64,000 nt of DNA from Stenotrophomonas sp. BIO128-Bstrain (GTDB taxonomy: Bacteria > Pseudomonadota > Gammaproteobacteria > Xanthomonadales > Xanthomonadaceae). The stretch spans positions 3,100,001 to 3,164,000 of the forward strand of contig NZ_CP124620.1 in the NCBI RefSeq assembly GCF_030128875.1, written 5' to 3'. The translations under genes were made by a program, and so were the position numbers. Each line of letters starts with the position of its first letter. The first letter of the stretch is position 1. Positions 9,917-18,921 of the stretch are shown here, in pieces. The notes under the pieces are model-generated. The model had not been told where the DNA came from and did not search any database. It worked only from the letters and a program-made list of their open reading frames with translations.

Positions 9917-10933
9917 CTACGGGTGCAACTGCAGGCGGCCTTCCCGGATATCGGCCGTCATCCGGAAGGCAGCATCGTCCACCCGGAAGCCATCCAGATG
10001 CAGGCGGCTGCCCTCCCCCACCCCGGTCACCGGAATGGCGCGGAACTCCAGCGGGCTGCCGCCGCGCAGGCGATCGGCGGCGCGCTGCGGCATCACCAGC
10101 CAGGCGTAGCCGCCGTCCCGACTGAACACCTGGCCGGTGCCGTCCGCCTCCACGCACAGCGCGGTGTCCTCGTCCACGCCCAGGCCGACCATGTCCTGCT
10201 GCCCGCTGCGCTGTGCCGCCCGGGCCACGAACACGATCAGGCGCCCGAGCCGGTCGCGCTTGCCGAAATGGGTATCGGTGACCACGTTGGCCAGGTACGG
10301 CATGGCCAGGAAATCACTGTCCAGGGTCACCGCGCTGCCCATGGGGTCGCGCAGGGCACGACGGGAGGTGACGCTGCCACCATCCATCGCGCCATAGCTG
10401 TAGCCGCCCAGTATGGCGAGCCCGGCGCTGGTGCCGGCGATCGGCCGGCCAGCACGTACATGTGCGTTGAGCGCCTCGTTCACCGCCGTGCCTTTCCAGA
10501 AACGGATATAGCGCGACTGGTCGCCGCCGGCGATGAAGATCGCATCGGCGGCGGCGATCACGCCCAGCACCGCGGGGTCATCGGCTGCACGCCGGCTGTT
10601 GAACACCAGGGTCTGGACCGAGACCGCCCCGCCGACGTCCCGGTACAGGCGGTTCTGCAACTCATCGGCGCCGGAAGCGCGCAGGATCACCACCCGGCCG
10701 TGGCCGGCGCGCCCCAGCCACCATTGGAAGGCGGCGGGCACCCACTCGCCGCCGCCCATCAGCATCATCGCCGGCTCGGTGCGGGCTGCCCGGGGCGCGC
10801 CCACCGCACCTATCTCGTAATAGCGATAGCCCGGGTCCTGCAGGCTGCGCATCCCTTGCGCGTGGCCGGGCATCGAGAGCGCTGCCAGCAGCAGCGACAG
10901 GAAGGCGTGGAGCGGCCGGAAACCCTTGTGCAC
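9917..10933 (-). CDS. Secreted cyanophycinase (peptidase S51 family)
   Basis: 338 residues. It starts GTG after a strong AGGGAGG site, with a signal peptide ending near GHA-QG, so it is exported. The S51 fold signatures are visible: FIAGGDQSRYIRFWKGT, the nucleophile elbow AGTSAG with Ser169, THFGKRDRLGRL with His222, and LGVDEDTALCV. These match cyanophycinases, exo-acting serine peptidases that cut multi-L-arginyl-poly-L-aspartate into beta-Asp-Arg. An extracellular CphE-like enzyme is the best reading; a generic type 1 glutamine amidotransferase-like peptidase is less likely given the HF-R-R-GRL motif. Confidence 0.85.
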   Translation of the reverse strand: MHKGFRPLHAFLSLLLAALSMPGHAQGMRSLQDPGYRYYEIGAVGAPRAARTEPAMMLMGGGEWVPAAFQWWLGRAGHGRVVILRASGADELQNRLYRDVGGAVSVQTLVFNSRRAADDPAVLGVIAAADAIFIAGGDQSRYIRFWKGTAVNEALNAHVRAGRPIAGTSAGLAILGGYSYGAMDGGSVTSRRALRDPMGSAVTLDSDFLAMPYLANVVTDTHFGKRDRLGRLIVFVARAAQRSGQQDMVGLGVDEDTALCVEADGTGQVFSRDGGYAWLVMPQRAADRLRGGSPLEFRAIPVTGVGEGSRLHLDGFRVDDAAFRMTADIREGRLQLHP

Positions 10934-10958
10934 GTTGACCTCCCTGAATGAAACGAGG

Positions 10959-10974
10959 GTGTAAGCGCTTCCAC
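10959..10974. promoter_or_regulatory. LacI/GalR-type operator candidate
   Basis: GTGTAAGCGCTTCCAC is a 16-bp inverted repeat with one mismatched pair, centred on AAGCGCTT, the core typical of LacI-family operators. It lies in the 168-bp region between the divergent cyanophycinase and TonB-receptor genes, about 25 bp upstream of the cyanophycinase start. No LacI-family gene is in the window. Confidence 0.45.
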
Positions 10975-11101
10975 TCTTTGCCAGAGAAATTGGCAGTGGT
11001 CAACCCCGTAAAAAAGGCGTTAAATGCGCGCCGTCCATTCGCGAAATGTGAATGGGGGACAGGCCTCCCTAGAGGCCGACACTTTCTTCTCGAGAATTCT
11101 C

Positions 11102-13849
11102 ATGCGTAAACAGGCGATGGCGTGGTCGATCCAGCTGGCGTTGATGGGTGTGGCCGCGACCGCGGGTGCCCAGGCGCCCGCCCCCGGGGTGCAGCAACTG
11201 GATACGGTGCAGGTCACCGGCTCGCGCATTCCACGCGCGCAGGTAGAAGGGCCGGCGCCCGTGACCGTCATCACCGCCGAGCAGATCCAGGCCAGCGGCT
11301 TCACCAGCGTGCCCGACGTGCTGCGGTCGATGACCCAGAACGGCGGTGAGACCCAGAGCCAGCAGTCCTCCAGCGGCGCTGATTTCTCGCCCGGTGCGCA
11401 GCAGGTCGACCTGCGCGGCCTCGGCCCCAACCACACGCTGGTGCTGGTCAACGGCCGCCGCATCGCCGATTTCCCGATGCCGTTCCAGGGCCGCAGCAAC
11501 TTCACCGATGTCTCCAACATCCCGATCGGGATGATCGAGCGCATCGAAGTGCTGACCGGCAGCGCCTCGGCGATCTACGGCTCGGACGCGATCGCCGGGG
11601 TGGTCAACTTCATCCTGAAGAAGCAGGTCGATGGCACCACTGTGGACATGCGCATGGGCACCACCAGCGAAGGCGGCGGTGAGTCCTTCGACATGAGCAT
11701 CGCCAGCGGTTTCGATGCGGGCCGTTTCAGCGCGGTCTACAGCCTGGAACTGCAGTCGCAGACGCCGTTGTGGGCGTATGAGCGCAGCCAGCAGGATTCC
11801 ACCCTCGACGCGCCCACCGAGAGCGCCCGCGCCGCGCGCCGCGCCTACCTGCGCACCGACTACAACGACGACTACCTCGATCCGGGCCAGGCCACCTGCG
11901 ATGCGCTGGCCGGCCAGAACAACGGCAGCACCCGGTACGCCGAGCGTGCGCGCTACGGCTTCTACTGCGGCAGCGACCGGTCGATCGGCTACGGCACGAT
12001 CCTCAGCAAGCGCCGCGGCGCCAACGGCTACGCCTCGCTGCGCTATGCCTTCGACAATGGCGCCGAATGGTTCGCCGATGTGCAGATGGGCTACCACGAC
12101 CTGGCGCTGATGCGCGATGTGACCCAGTGGGGCCGCATGGCCGCCGATGGCAACGAGGACGGCTACTTCTACAACCAGGCCACCGACCAGGTGGAGTTCT
12201 GGCAGCGCCAGTTCTCCCCGGAAGAAATGGGCGGGCTCAACAACGGCATGGTGCGCAGCACGCAGAAGACCTTCAGCGTGACCACTGGCTTCAAGGGCGC
12301 GCTCGGCGCGGACTGGGAATACGAGGCCTCGTTGAGCCACTCGCAGTACCAGTCCAGCATCCGCTGGCCGCAGATCATCGCCGCCAAGGCCAATGCCCTG
12401 TTCCTGGGCGAGCAGCTGGGCGAGTACACCGATGACGATGACAACGTGTTCCCGGTGTTCAACGCCGACCCGGCGCGCCTGTACCGGCCGCTGAGCCGCA
12501 GCGAGTACGACTCGATCGCCGCACGCACCACCTATACGCCGAAGTCGCGCACCGATACCGCCGCGCTGACCCTGACCAACGGCGAGCTGTTCGAGCTGCC
12601 GGGCGGCAAGGCCGGCTTCGCGGCGACGGCCGAGTTCGGCAACCAGTCCTACGCGCTGAATCCGGACCCGCTGGCGACGCAGTACTACTACTACAGCTGG
12701 AAGGACTCGGACGGCCACGGTAGCCGCAACCGCTGGGCGACCGCGGCCGAGCTGCGCCTGCCGCTGCACGACACGTTCAACCTCAGCGTGGCCGGCCGCT
12801 TCGACCAGTACCGCTACTCGGGCAACACGATCGGCAAGGCGACCTGGAGCGGTGGCCTGGAATGGCGCCCGATCGAGACCCTGCTGGTGCGCGGCTCCTA
12901 CGGCACCGCCTTCCGCGCGCCGGACCTGCATTACGTGTATGCCGGCCCGGGCAACGACGAAACCAGTGCCAACGACTATTACACCTGCGCGGTGGACGGC
13001 GGCGATGACTGCTCGGACTACGAAGAGAACCTGATCCGCACCCGCGAGGGCAACCGCAGGCTGGATCCGGAAACCAGCACCTCGTGGAGTGCCGGCGTTG
13101 TGTGGTCGCCTGCACTGGGGCTGGACCTGTCGATGGACTGGTTCGACATCGACATGCGCGACCAGGTGCAGGACATGGACGTGAGCACGATCCTGCGCGA
13201 TGAGGCGGCCTGCCGCCTGGGCGGCGCCGATGCGGCCTCGCCGACCTGCGTGGATGCGATCAGCCGGGTCACCCGCACCAGCGATGGCCGCCTCTACGGC
13301 GTGCATGTGAGCCCGATCAACATCGCGCGCGAAACCACGCGCGGCATCGATGTGGGCCTGCGCTACCGCTTGGGCACCGGGATCGGCGACTTCATCTTCA
13401 GCGGCAACCACACCTGGGTGAAGACGCACGATTTCCAGCAGTTCGAGGGCGATGTGGTCGAAGACCAGTTCGCGGTCAACAGCGGTTTCGATATCCCGCG
13501 CACCAAGACCAGTGCGAGCGTGACCTGGGAGAACGCGGCGTGGTCGGCCACGCTGTACGGCTCGCGCCTGGGCAGGCTGCCGACTTACGACAGCTACGAC
13601 CAGAGCTTCGATCCGGACAGCGGCGACAGCCCGTGGATCGGCGCCACGTACCGTTACAACGTGTCGCTGCAGTACCGCTTCGATGATCATTCGCGCCTGT
13701 CTCTGTCGGTGGTCAACATCGCCAACAAAATGCCGCCGAAGGACGCGACCTATACGCCGTACCCGTACTACGACGTCTCCTGGTTCGACACGGTGGGCCG
13801 CACGATCAACCTGCAGTACACGCACAAGTTTGGTGGTACGGCGCTGTAA
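11102..13849 (+). CDS. TonB-dependent outer-membrane receptor
   Basis: 915 residues from MRKQAMAWSIQLALMGVAA, a signal peptide ending at AGAQ. A TonB-box-like DTVQVTGSR follows, then the plug domain (VTVITAEQIQASGFTSVPDVL; VDLRGLGPNHTLVLVNGRR; IERIEVLTGSASAIYGSDAI) and the 22-strand barrel. No N-terminal STN signalling domain is present, so no sigma/anti-sigma relay is expected. Cysteine pairs at about 274/301 and 627/635 probably staple surface loops. The substrate is unknown from sequence. Its divergent placement beside cyanophycinase and isoaspartyl peptidase suggests cyanophycin fragments (inference). A leader hairpin GGCCTC/GAGGCC at 11062-11077 precedes the start. Confidence 0.93.
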   Translation: MRKQAMAWSIQLALMGVAATAGAQAPAPGVQQLDTVQVTGSRIPRAQVEGPAPVTVITAEQIQASGFTSVPDVLRSMTQNGGETQSQQSSSGADFSPGAQQVDLRGLGPNHTLVLVNGRRIADFPMPFQGRSNFTDVSNIPIGMIERIEVLTGSASAIYGSDAIAGVVNFILKKQVDGTTVDMRMGTTSEGGGESFDMSIASGFDAGRFSAVYSLELQSQTPLWAYERSQQDSTLDAPTESARAARRAYLRTDYNDDYLDPGQATCDALAGQNNGSTRYAERARYGFYCGSDRSIGYGTILSKRRGANGYASLRYAFDNGAEWFADVQMGYHDLALMRDVTQWGRMAADGNEDGYFYNQATDQVEFWQRQFSPEEMGGLNNGMVRSTQKTFSVTTGFKGALGADWEYEASLSHSQYQSSIRWPQIIAAKANALFLGEQLGEYTDDDDNVFPVFNADPARLYRPLSRSEYDSIAARTTYTPKSRTDTAALTLTNGELFELPGGKAGFAATAEFGNQSYALNPDPLATQYYYYSWKDSDGHGSRNRWATAAELRLPLHDTFNLSVAGRFDQYRYSGNTIGKATWSGGLEWRPIETLLVRGSYGTAFRAPDLHYVYAGPGNDETSANDYYTCAVDGGDDCSDYEENLIRTREGNRRLDPETSTSWSAGVVWSPALGLDLSMDWFDIDMRDQVQDMDVSTILRDEAACRLGGADAASPTCVDAISRVTRTSDGRLYGVHVSPINIARETTRGIDVGLRYRLGTGIGDFIFSGNHTWVKTHDFQQFEGDVVEDQFAVNSGFDIPRTKTSASVTWENAAWSATLYGSRLGRLPTYDSYDQSFDPDSGDSPWIGATYRYNVSLQYRFDDHSRLSLSVVNIANKMPPKDATYTPYPYYDVSWFDTVGRTINLQYTHKFGGTAL

Positions 13850-13877
13850 GCCCGGTTTCTGCGGGACGCCCTTCGTG

Positions 13878-14252
13878 TTCTCCACACACCCCGTGGAAAC
13901 CCATGGGGGTTTGGTGTGGACAAGTGCATGCGAGCCATGCAGCGCAACGCCTTCAGGGCGTGGCGATATTTTGTCCAGCCGCGGATCGCGGTTTTCCACA
14001 CACACCGTGGAAAGCGATGGGGGTTTGCTGTGGACAACCCCGGGTGAGCGATGCACTGCAACGGTTTTCAGTGGTGGTCAGAAATTGTCCACGTCGCTTG
14101 CGGGCGGGTCTGACGGAGTGCCGGCCAGCGGCCGGCACCAGCGCCCAGGGGTTTTCCACACGGTACGTGGAGAGGCGTGGGAGTTTGTTGTGGACAAGTG
14201 AGCCGGAGGCATACCAGGCAAGCGTTTCGAGGCCTGGTCATTTTTTGTCCAG
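13878..14252. repeat. Three 101-bp repeat units with DnaA-box-like edges
   Basis: Units at 13878-13978, 13992-14092 and 14152-14252 each span exactly 101 bp and align without gaps. Each opens with TTYTCCACAC or TTTTCCACAC, forms a short hairpin with CGTGGAAA (or a diverged form), has TGTGGACAA at offset 37, and ends with a TTGTCCA element. TTTTCCACA (units 2 and 3) fits the DnaA consensus TTWTNCACA; TGTGGACAA is the complement of TTGTCCACA, one mismatch away. A REP-like palindrome (14118-14138) lies between units 2 and 3. The 489-bp gap holds no supported gene. Confidence 0.75.
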
Positions 14253-14290
14253 CCTGTCCAAAGGCGCGGATCACGCGCGCCGGAAACGCA

Positions 14291-14315
14291 AACGCCCCGC
14301 GCGGGGCGGGGCGTT
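14291..14315 (-). terminator. ychF terminator
   Basis: 10-bp perfect GC-rich stem AACGCCCCGC/GCGGGGCGTT with a 5-nt loop, 24 nt after the ychF stop. On the minus strand it is followed by TTGCGTTTCC, a weak T-rich tail. Confidence 0.65.
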
Positions 14316-14338
14316 GCGGGCATCAACGTGCGAGCGAC

Positions 14339-15430
14339 TCAGACGTTGAAGCGGAAGTGCAGGATGTCGCCTTCCTGGACGCGGTATTCCTTGCCTTCCA
14401 GGCGCAGGCGACCGGCTTCCTTGGCACCGGCTTCGCCCTTGTACTTGATGAAGTCGTCATACGCGATGGTTTCGGCGCGGATGAAGCCCTTCTCGAAGTC
14501 GGTGTGGATCACGGCAGCGGCCTGCGGGGCGGTGGCGCCCTTGCGTACGGTCCATGCGCGGACTTCCTTCACACCGGCAGTGAAGTAGGTCTGCAGGCCG
14601 AGCAGGCTGTAGGCCGCATTGATCACGCGGTTCAGACCCGGCTCGGTCAGGCCGAGATCGGCCAGGAAGGTATCGCGGTCTTCGTCATCCAGCTGCGACA
14701 GCTCTTCTTCGATCGCCGCCGACACCGGCACCACCTGCGCACCTTCTTCGGCGGCACGGGCGCGCACGGCATCCAGGTGCGGGTTGTTCTCGAAGCCGTC
14801 TTCCAGCACGTTGGCGATGTACATCACCGGCTTGAGGGTCAGCAGGAACAGGTCACGGACCAGCGCCTTCTCTTCCTCGTCCAGGCCGGCGGTGCGGCCT
14901 GCCTTGCCATCGGCCAGTGCGGCCTGCAGCTTGGCCAGCACCGGCTTGCGGGCGGCCGCATCCTTGTCGCCGCCCTTGGCCGCGCGCTCGGCGCGGTTCA
15001 GTGCCTTCTCGACGCTGTCCAGATCGGCCAGGGCCAGTTCGGTATCGATGGTGTCGATGTCCGAAAGCGGGTCGACCTTGTTGTTGACGTGGATGACGTC
15101 GGCGTTCTCGAAGCAGCGCACCACATGGGTGATCGCATCGACTTCGCGGATGTGGGCCAGGAACTTGTTGCCCAGGCCTTCACCGCTGGCCGCGCCGGCG
15201 ACGAGGCCGGCGATGTCCACGAACTCCACTGCGGTCGGGATGACCTTCTGCGGGTTGATGATCGCGGCCAGCTCGTTCAGACGGGGATCGGGCACCGGCA
15301 CGATGCCGACGTTCGGTTCGATCGTGCAGAACGGGAAGTTGGCCGCCGCGATGCCCGCCTTGGTCAGCGCATTGAACAGGGTCGATTTGCCGACATTGGG
15401 CAGACCGACGATGCCGCATTTGATACCCAT
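14339..15430 (-). CDS. ychF: Redox-regulated ATPase YchF (Obg family)
   Basis: 363-residue P-loop NTPase of the OLA1/YchF group that binds ribosomes and prefers ATP. The Walker [10 protein letters not shown], the DIAGLV switch II and an altered G4 (NVLE instead of NKxD) explain ATP specificity. The C-terminal TGS-like domain ends [17 protein letters not shown]. The start is MGIKCGIVG; a longer frame is rejected because it would translate the SMAG palindrome at 15452-15476. It lies directly after pth, as in many gamma-proteobacteria. Confidence 0.97.
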   Translation of the reverse strand: MGIKCGIVGLPNVGKSTLFNALTKAGIAAANFPFCTIEPNVGIVPVPDPRLNELAAIINPQKVIPTAVEFVDIAGLVAGAASGEGLGNKFLAHIREVDAITHVVRCFENADVIHVNNKVDPLSDIDTIDTELALADLDSVEKALNRAERAAKGGDKDAAARKPVLAKLQAALADGKAGRTAGLDEEEKALVRDLFLLTLKPVMYIANVLEDGFENNPHLDAVRARAAEEGAQVVPVSAAIEEELSQLDDEDRDTFLADLGLTEPGLNRVINAAYSLLGLQTYFTAGVKEVRAWTVRKGATAPQAAAVIHTDFEKGFIRAETIAYDDFIKYKGEAGAKEAGRLRLEGKEYRVQEGDILHFRFNV

Positions 15431-15451
15431 CTTTGACAACCTCTGGGGGTG

Positions 15452-15476
15452 GTAGGTACCGACCGTTGGTCGGTAC
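15452..15476 (+). repeat. SMAG-type REP palindrome
   Basis: GTAG foot followed by a 9-bp perfect stem GTACCGACC/GGTCGGTAC with loop GTT. It occupies the short pth-ychF gap, so it would be transcribed inside this operon. Confidence 0.8.
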
Positions 15477-15483
15477 ACCGTGG

Positions 15484-16062
15484 TTATTTCGGGGTGTGGA
15501 GGCGCTTCATCGCCTCACTGTAATCGCCGGATACCGCCAGCGGCAGCACGTCGATCGCATCTTCGATGGCACGACCGATCAGCACATCATCGTCTTTGCC
15601 GGCACGGCCCAGTACCCACGGGACCACGCGGTCCTTGTGACCGGGATGGCCGATGCCGATGCGCAGGCGATGGAATCTGCCATGGCCGAGCAGGCGGATG
15701 GTGTCGCGCAGGCCATTCTGGCCGCCGTGGCCGCCATCGAACTTGAGCCGCGCCACGCCGGGCGGCAGGTCCAGCTCGTCGTGCGCCAGCAGGGTTTGTT
15801 CCGGTTCGATCTTCCAGAAGCGCTGTGCGGCGGTGACCGATTTGCCACTGAGGTTCATGAAGGTGGCGGGCTTGAGCAGCCACACCGGCTGGCCGGCGAT
15901 GTCGACCTTGGCGGTCTCGCCGAACAACTTGCTGTCCACGCTCCAGCGCGCGCCGGCCTGTTCCACCAGGGCGTCAATGAAACGAAACCCGGCATTGTGC
16001 CGGGTCTGGGCGTGCTCGGGTCCGGGGTTGCCCAGGCCAACGATCAATCGCAATCCTGTCAT
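15484..16062 (-). CDS. pth: Peptidyl-tRNA hydrolase
   Basis: 192-residue cytoplasmic esterase that recycles tRNA from dropped-off peptidyl-tRNA. The conserved start [20 protein letters not shown] contains the catalytic His; [13 protein letters not shown], the DELDLPPG loop and [13 protein letters not shown] are present. An ATG at 16062 is preferred to a GTG one codon earlier; both follow an AAGAAGAG ribosome site. It lies between rplY and ychF on the same strand. Confidence 0.97.
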   Translation of the reverse strand: MTGLRLIVGLGNPGPEHAQTRHNAGFRFIDALVEQAGARWSVDSKLFGETAKVDIAGQPVWLLKPATFMNLSGKSVTAAQRFWKIEPEQTLLAHDELDLPPGVARLKFDGGHGGQNGLRDTIRLLGHGRFHRLRIGIGHPGHKDRVVPWVLGRAGKDDDVLIGRAIEDAIDVLPLAVSGDYSEAMKRLHTPK

Positions 16063-16107
16063 CACTCTTCTTCGTCGGTACCCGCCCTGTGCCGGTACAT
16101 ACAGAAA

Positions 16108-16135
16108 CGGCGCCTGCCCCGAAGGACAGGCGCCG
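16108..16135 (-). terminator. rplY terminator or attenuator
   Basis: 12-bp GC-rich stem with one mismatch and a UUCG-type tetraloop (CGGCGCCTG.../...CAGGCGCCG), then TTTCTGT on the minus strand. It begins 8 nt after the rplY stop and could limit read-through into pth. Confidence 0.75.
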
Positions 16136-16142
16136 CAATCAC

Positions 16143-16757
16143 TTACTCTGCAGCCGGCGCTTCGTCGGCAGCTTCTTCCTTGCCGAGCTTGGCGGTGACG
16201 ATCGCGTCGTCATGGTCCTTGCCCTGGGCCAGGGCCGGGATCTCGACGCCCTTCGGCAGCTTGATGTCCGACAGGTAGATCACGTCACCAGCCTTCAGGT
16301 CGGCCAGGTCGACGTCGATCGACTCCGGCAGGTCCTTCGGCAGGCAGGTGATGCTCACTTCCTTCAGTTCGTGGGTGACCACGACGTCGGCAGCCTTGCC
16401 GGCCGGCGAGCTGTCTTCGTTGATGAAGTGCAGCGGGACGTTGGCGGTCAGCGCTTCGTTCTCGTTCACGCGCAGGAAATCCAGATGCAGGATCAGCTGC
16501 TTGAACGGGTGGCGCTGCATGTCACGCAGCAGCACCTTGGTGACCTTGCCGTCCAGGTTCAGGTCCAGGATGGACGAGTAGAACCACTCGTTCTGCTGGG
16601 CCAGCCAGATTTCGTTGTGGTTGAGCTGGATGACGCTCGGCTCGACGTCGCCGCCGTAGATGATCGCCGGGATCTGGCCAGCGCCACGCAGGCGGCGGCT
16701 CGCACCCTTGCCTTGCAGTTCGCGCTGGACGACCTTGATTTCATGATTCTTGGCCAT
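16143..16757 (-). CDS. rplY: Ribosomal protein bL25, long (CTC/TL5) form
   Basis: 204-residue 5S rRNA-binding protein of the 50S subunit. The N-terminal L25 domain (about 1-95) holds GASRRLRGAGQIPAIIYGG and LHLDFLRV. The C-terminal beta domain, found only in long forms, follows with VDLADLKAGDVIYLSDI. The tail is acidic and Ala-rich. The gene order prs-rplY-pth is shared by many proteobacteria. Confidence 0.97.
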   Translation of the reverse strand: MAKNHEIKVVQRELQGKGASRRLRGAGQIPAIIYGGDVEPSVIQLNHNEIWLAQQNEWFYSSILDLNLDGKVTKVLLRDMQRHPFKQLILHLDFLRVNENEALTANVPLHFINEDSSPAGKAADVVVTHELKEVSITCLPKDLPESIDVDLADLKAGDVIYLSDIKLPKGVEIPALAQGKDHDDAIVTAKLGKEEAADEAPAAE

Positions 16758-16807
16758 GCTGGTTTACTACCTTCGTTGTTTGCCACGCCGTGATGGCGAA
16801 GCGATGA

Positions 16808-16833
16808 GGGGACATCCGCGACCAGATGTCCCC
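16808..16833 (-). terminator. Hairpin after prs
   Basis: 9-bp perfect stem GGGGACATC/GATGTCCCC with an 8-nt loop, 37 nt downstream of the prs stop. No U-run follows, so termination would be weak or Rho-assisted. Confidence 0.4.
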
Positions 16834-16869
16834 GGGAAACCACCCACCGTTGCCGGCGGGCGGAAAAAA

Positions 16870-17829
16870 TCAATCCACGTACAGCGAGCTGACCGACTCA
16901 CCGAAGGCGATGCGGCGCATCGTCTCGGCCAGCATTTCCGCCACGCTGAGCTGGCGGATCTTGCTGCACACCCGCGCCTCTTCACGCAGCGGGATGGTGT
17001 CGGTCACCACCAGCTCATCGAGCTGGGAGTTGTTGATGTTGTCCACCGCCGGGCCCGAGAGCACGGCGTGGGTGCAGTACGCGGCGACCTTGAGGGCGCC
17101 ACGCGCCTTCAGGGCTGCAGCGGCCGCACACAGGGTGCCGGCGGTATCGACGATGTCATCGACCATCACGCAGGTCTTGCCTTCGACGTCACCGATGATG
17201 TTCATCACGGTGGAGACGTTGGCGCGCGGCCGGCGCTTGTCGATGATCGCCAGATCGGCATCATCCAGGCGCTTGGCGACGGCGCGCGCACGCACCACAC
17301 CACCCACGTCCGGGGACACCACGATCAGGTTCTCCGTGCCGTAGGCGCGCCAGATATCGGCGAGCAGCAGCGGCGAGGCGTACACATTGTCCACCGGCAT
17401 GTCGAAGAAGCCCTGGATCTGGTCGGCATGCAGATCCACCGTCAGTACCCGGTCAGCCCCGACAGCGCTGAACATCTTTGCCGCCACCTTGGCGGTGATC
17501 GGCACGCGCGAGGAACGCATGCGGCGATCCTGGCGCGAGTAGCCGAAATACGGCACCACGGCGGTGACACTGTTGACCGAGGCGCGCTTGAGCGCATCGA
17601 TCAGGACCAGCAGTTCCATCAGGTTCTCTGCGCTGGGCGCGCAGGTCGGCTGGATCACGAACACGTCCTGCTTGCGGACGTTTTCCTCGATCTCGACCTG
17701 CACTTCACCATCGGAGAAGCGCGACACCAACGCCTTGCCAGGCCGCACCCCCAGTTCCTTGCAGATGCTCTGCGCAAGGCGCTTGTTGGCGTTGCCGGAA
17801 AATACCAGCAGGTTGGGGTGTTCTTGCAT
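16870..17829 (-). CDS. prs: Ribose-phosphate diphosphokinase (PRPP synthetase)
   Basis: 319-residue cytosolic enzyme making PRPP from ribose-5-phosphate and ATP, feeding purine, pyrimidine, His, Trp and NAD synthesis. The start [20 protein letters not shown] was chosen for family length. The ATP-binding flexible loop region [10 protein letters not shown], the pyrophosphate loop [11 protein letters not shown] and the ribose-phosphate loop [12 protein letters not shown] are present. It follows tRNA-Gln and ispE on the same strand. Confidence 0.97.
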   Translation of the reverse strand: MQEHPNLLVFSGNANKRLAQSICKELGVRPGKALVSRFSDGEVQVEIEENVRKQDVFVIQPTCAPSAENLMELLVLIDALKRASVNSVTAVVPYFGYSRQDRRMRSSRVPITAKVAAKMFSAVGADRVLTVDLHADQIQGFFDMPVDNVYASPLLLADIWRAYGTENLIVVSPDVGGVVRARAVAKRLDDADLAIIDKRRPRANVSTVMNIIGDVEGKTCVMVDDIVDTAGTLCAAAAALKARGALKVAAYCTHAVLSGPAVDNINNSQLDELVVTDTIPLREEARVCSKIRQLSVAEMLAETMRRIAFGESVSSLYVD

Positions 17830-17965
17830 CATGACGGTCTCGGGCGGGAGCGATTGGCGGAGAACTGGGCCGCTGGCACCGGGAGGTGTCTGCGGTGACA
17901 ACACCGCGGCGTATGCACCGCGCCCGCGCAGACATGCGCATGGAGTCGCGGCAGATATCCGCTAG

Positions 17966-18042
17966 TGGCAGGGGCGGGAGGATTCGAACCTCCGAATGCC
18001 AGGATCAAAACCTGGTGCCTTGGGCCTCTTGGCGACGCCCCT
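17966..18042 (-). tRNA. tRNA-Gln (anticodon TTG)
   Basis: Minus-strand cloverleaf with acceptor AGGGGCG/CGCCCCT, anticodon loop TTTTGAT, T-loop GTTCGAATC, discriminator G and encoded CCA. It lies 9 nt after ispE and upstream of prs, so it is probably cut from a polycistronic transcript. Confidence 0.96.
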
Positions 18043-18051
18043 GCATCAAAA

Positions 18052-18921
18052 TCAGTAACGCTCGAGTACATCAAGCAGTGGCGAGCGCTCCATGCCCGCA
18101 GCCACCCATGCCTGCAGTTCCTTCGGCAATTGCGCCAGGCCCTGCTCTGCAGCAGCGCGCGTGGCGAATTCGACGAAACAACCGCTTCCCGACCCGGTGA
18201 GTCGTGCCCGGCCGATACTGCTCAACGCTGCGAGCGCTGCCTCTACGGCAGGTTCGCGGCGGCGCAGGACCGGCTCGAACGCATTCCCGAGCAAAGACCC
18301 GGAAGCGAAGTCCGCTATTTTCGCCACTGGGGCATCCCGCGTCAAATCCGGTGATGCGAAAAGTGCGGGGGTGGGCACGTGAACGCCCGGGTGGACCAGC
18401 ACGAACCAGGCCGGCGGCAGTGCGATCGGGGTGAGCAGTTCGCCCACGCCTTCGGCCCAGGCGTTGTGCCCGCGGACGAAGACCGGCACGTCCGCGCCCA
18501 GCTGGAGCCCCAGCGCGGCCAGCGCATCCACGTCCAGGCCGGCGTTCCAGAGACGGTTCAAGGCGACCAGGACGGTGGCGGCATCGGACGACCCTCCCCC
18601 GAAACCACCGCCGGCAGGCACATGTTTTTCGATGCCGATATCAGCGCCTTGGGCGACGTTCGCGGCACGTTGCAACAACAGCGCCGCGCGCACGGCGAGA
18701 TCATCGGCTTCGGCCACCCCCGCCACCGAGGTGCCTTCGCGGCGGATCCGGCCGTCTTCGCGGACCCGCAGCCGGATCCGGTCACCCCAGTCGAGCAGGC
18801 GGAACACGGTCTGCAGCGCGTGGTAACCGTCCGGGCGGCGGCCGGTGATGTGCAGGAACAGGTTCAGCTTGGCCGGGGCTGGCCAGTTCGACCAACCCTC
18901 GCGCGCATCCAACGTACTCAT
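18052..18921 (-). CDS. ispE: 4-diphosphocytidyl-2-C-methyl-D-erythritol kinase
   Basis: GHMP kinase of the non-mevalonate isoprenoid pathway, phosphorylating CDP-ME at the 2-hydroxyl. 289 residues. Motif 1 [21 protein letters not shown], the ATP-binding glycine loop [15 protein letters not shown] and the C-terminal [12 protein letters not shown] are clear. Its ATG overlaps the lolB stop by 4 nt; a longer open frame upstream belongs to antisense noise across lolB. Confidence 0.97.
   Translation of the reverse strand: MSTLDAREGWSNWPAPAKLNLFLHITGRRPDGYHALQTVFRLLDWGDRIRLRVREDGRIRREGTSVAGVAEADDLAVRAALLLQRAANVAQGADIGIEKHVPAGGGFGGGSSDAATVLVALNRLWNAGLDVDALAALGLQLGADVPVFVRGHNAWAEGVGELLTPIALPPAWFVLVHPGVHVPTPALFASPDLTRDAPVAKIADFASGSLLGNAFEPVLRRREPAVEAALAALSSIGRARLTGSGSGCFVEFATRAAAEQGLAQLPKELQAWVAAGMERSPLLDVLERY

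Noticed and set aside
11069..14056. 995-codon frame antisense to the TonB receptor
   Set aside because: Long only because stop codons are rare in the antisense of GC-rich genes; it runs into the 101-bp repeats and shows no domain.
13903..14326. Short overlapping frames in the repeat region on both strands
   Set aside because: Several frames share sequence only because the DNA repeats; none has a start site or family similarity.
14177..15436. 419-codon frame opposite ychF
   Set aside because: Antisense to a clear ychF with all GTPase motifs.
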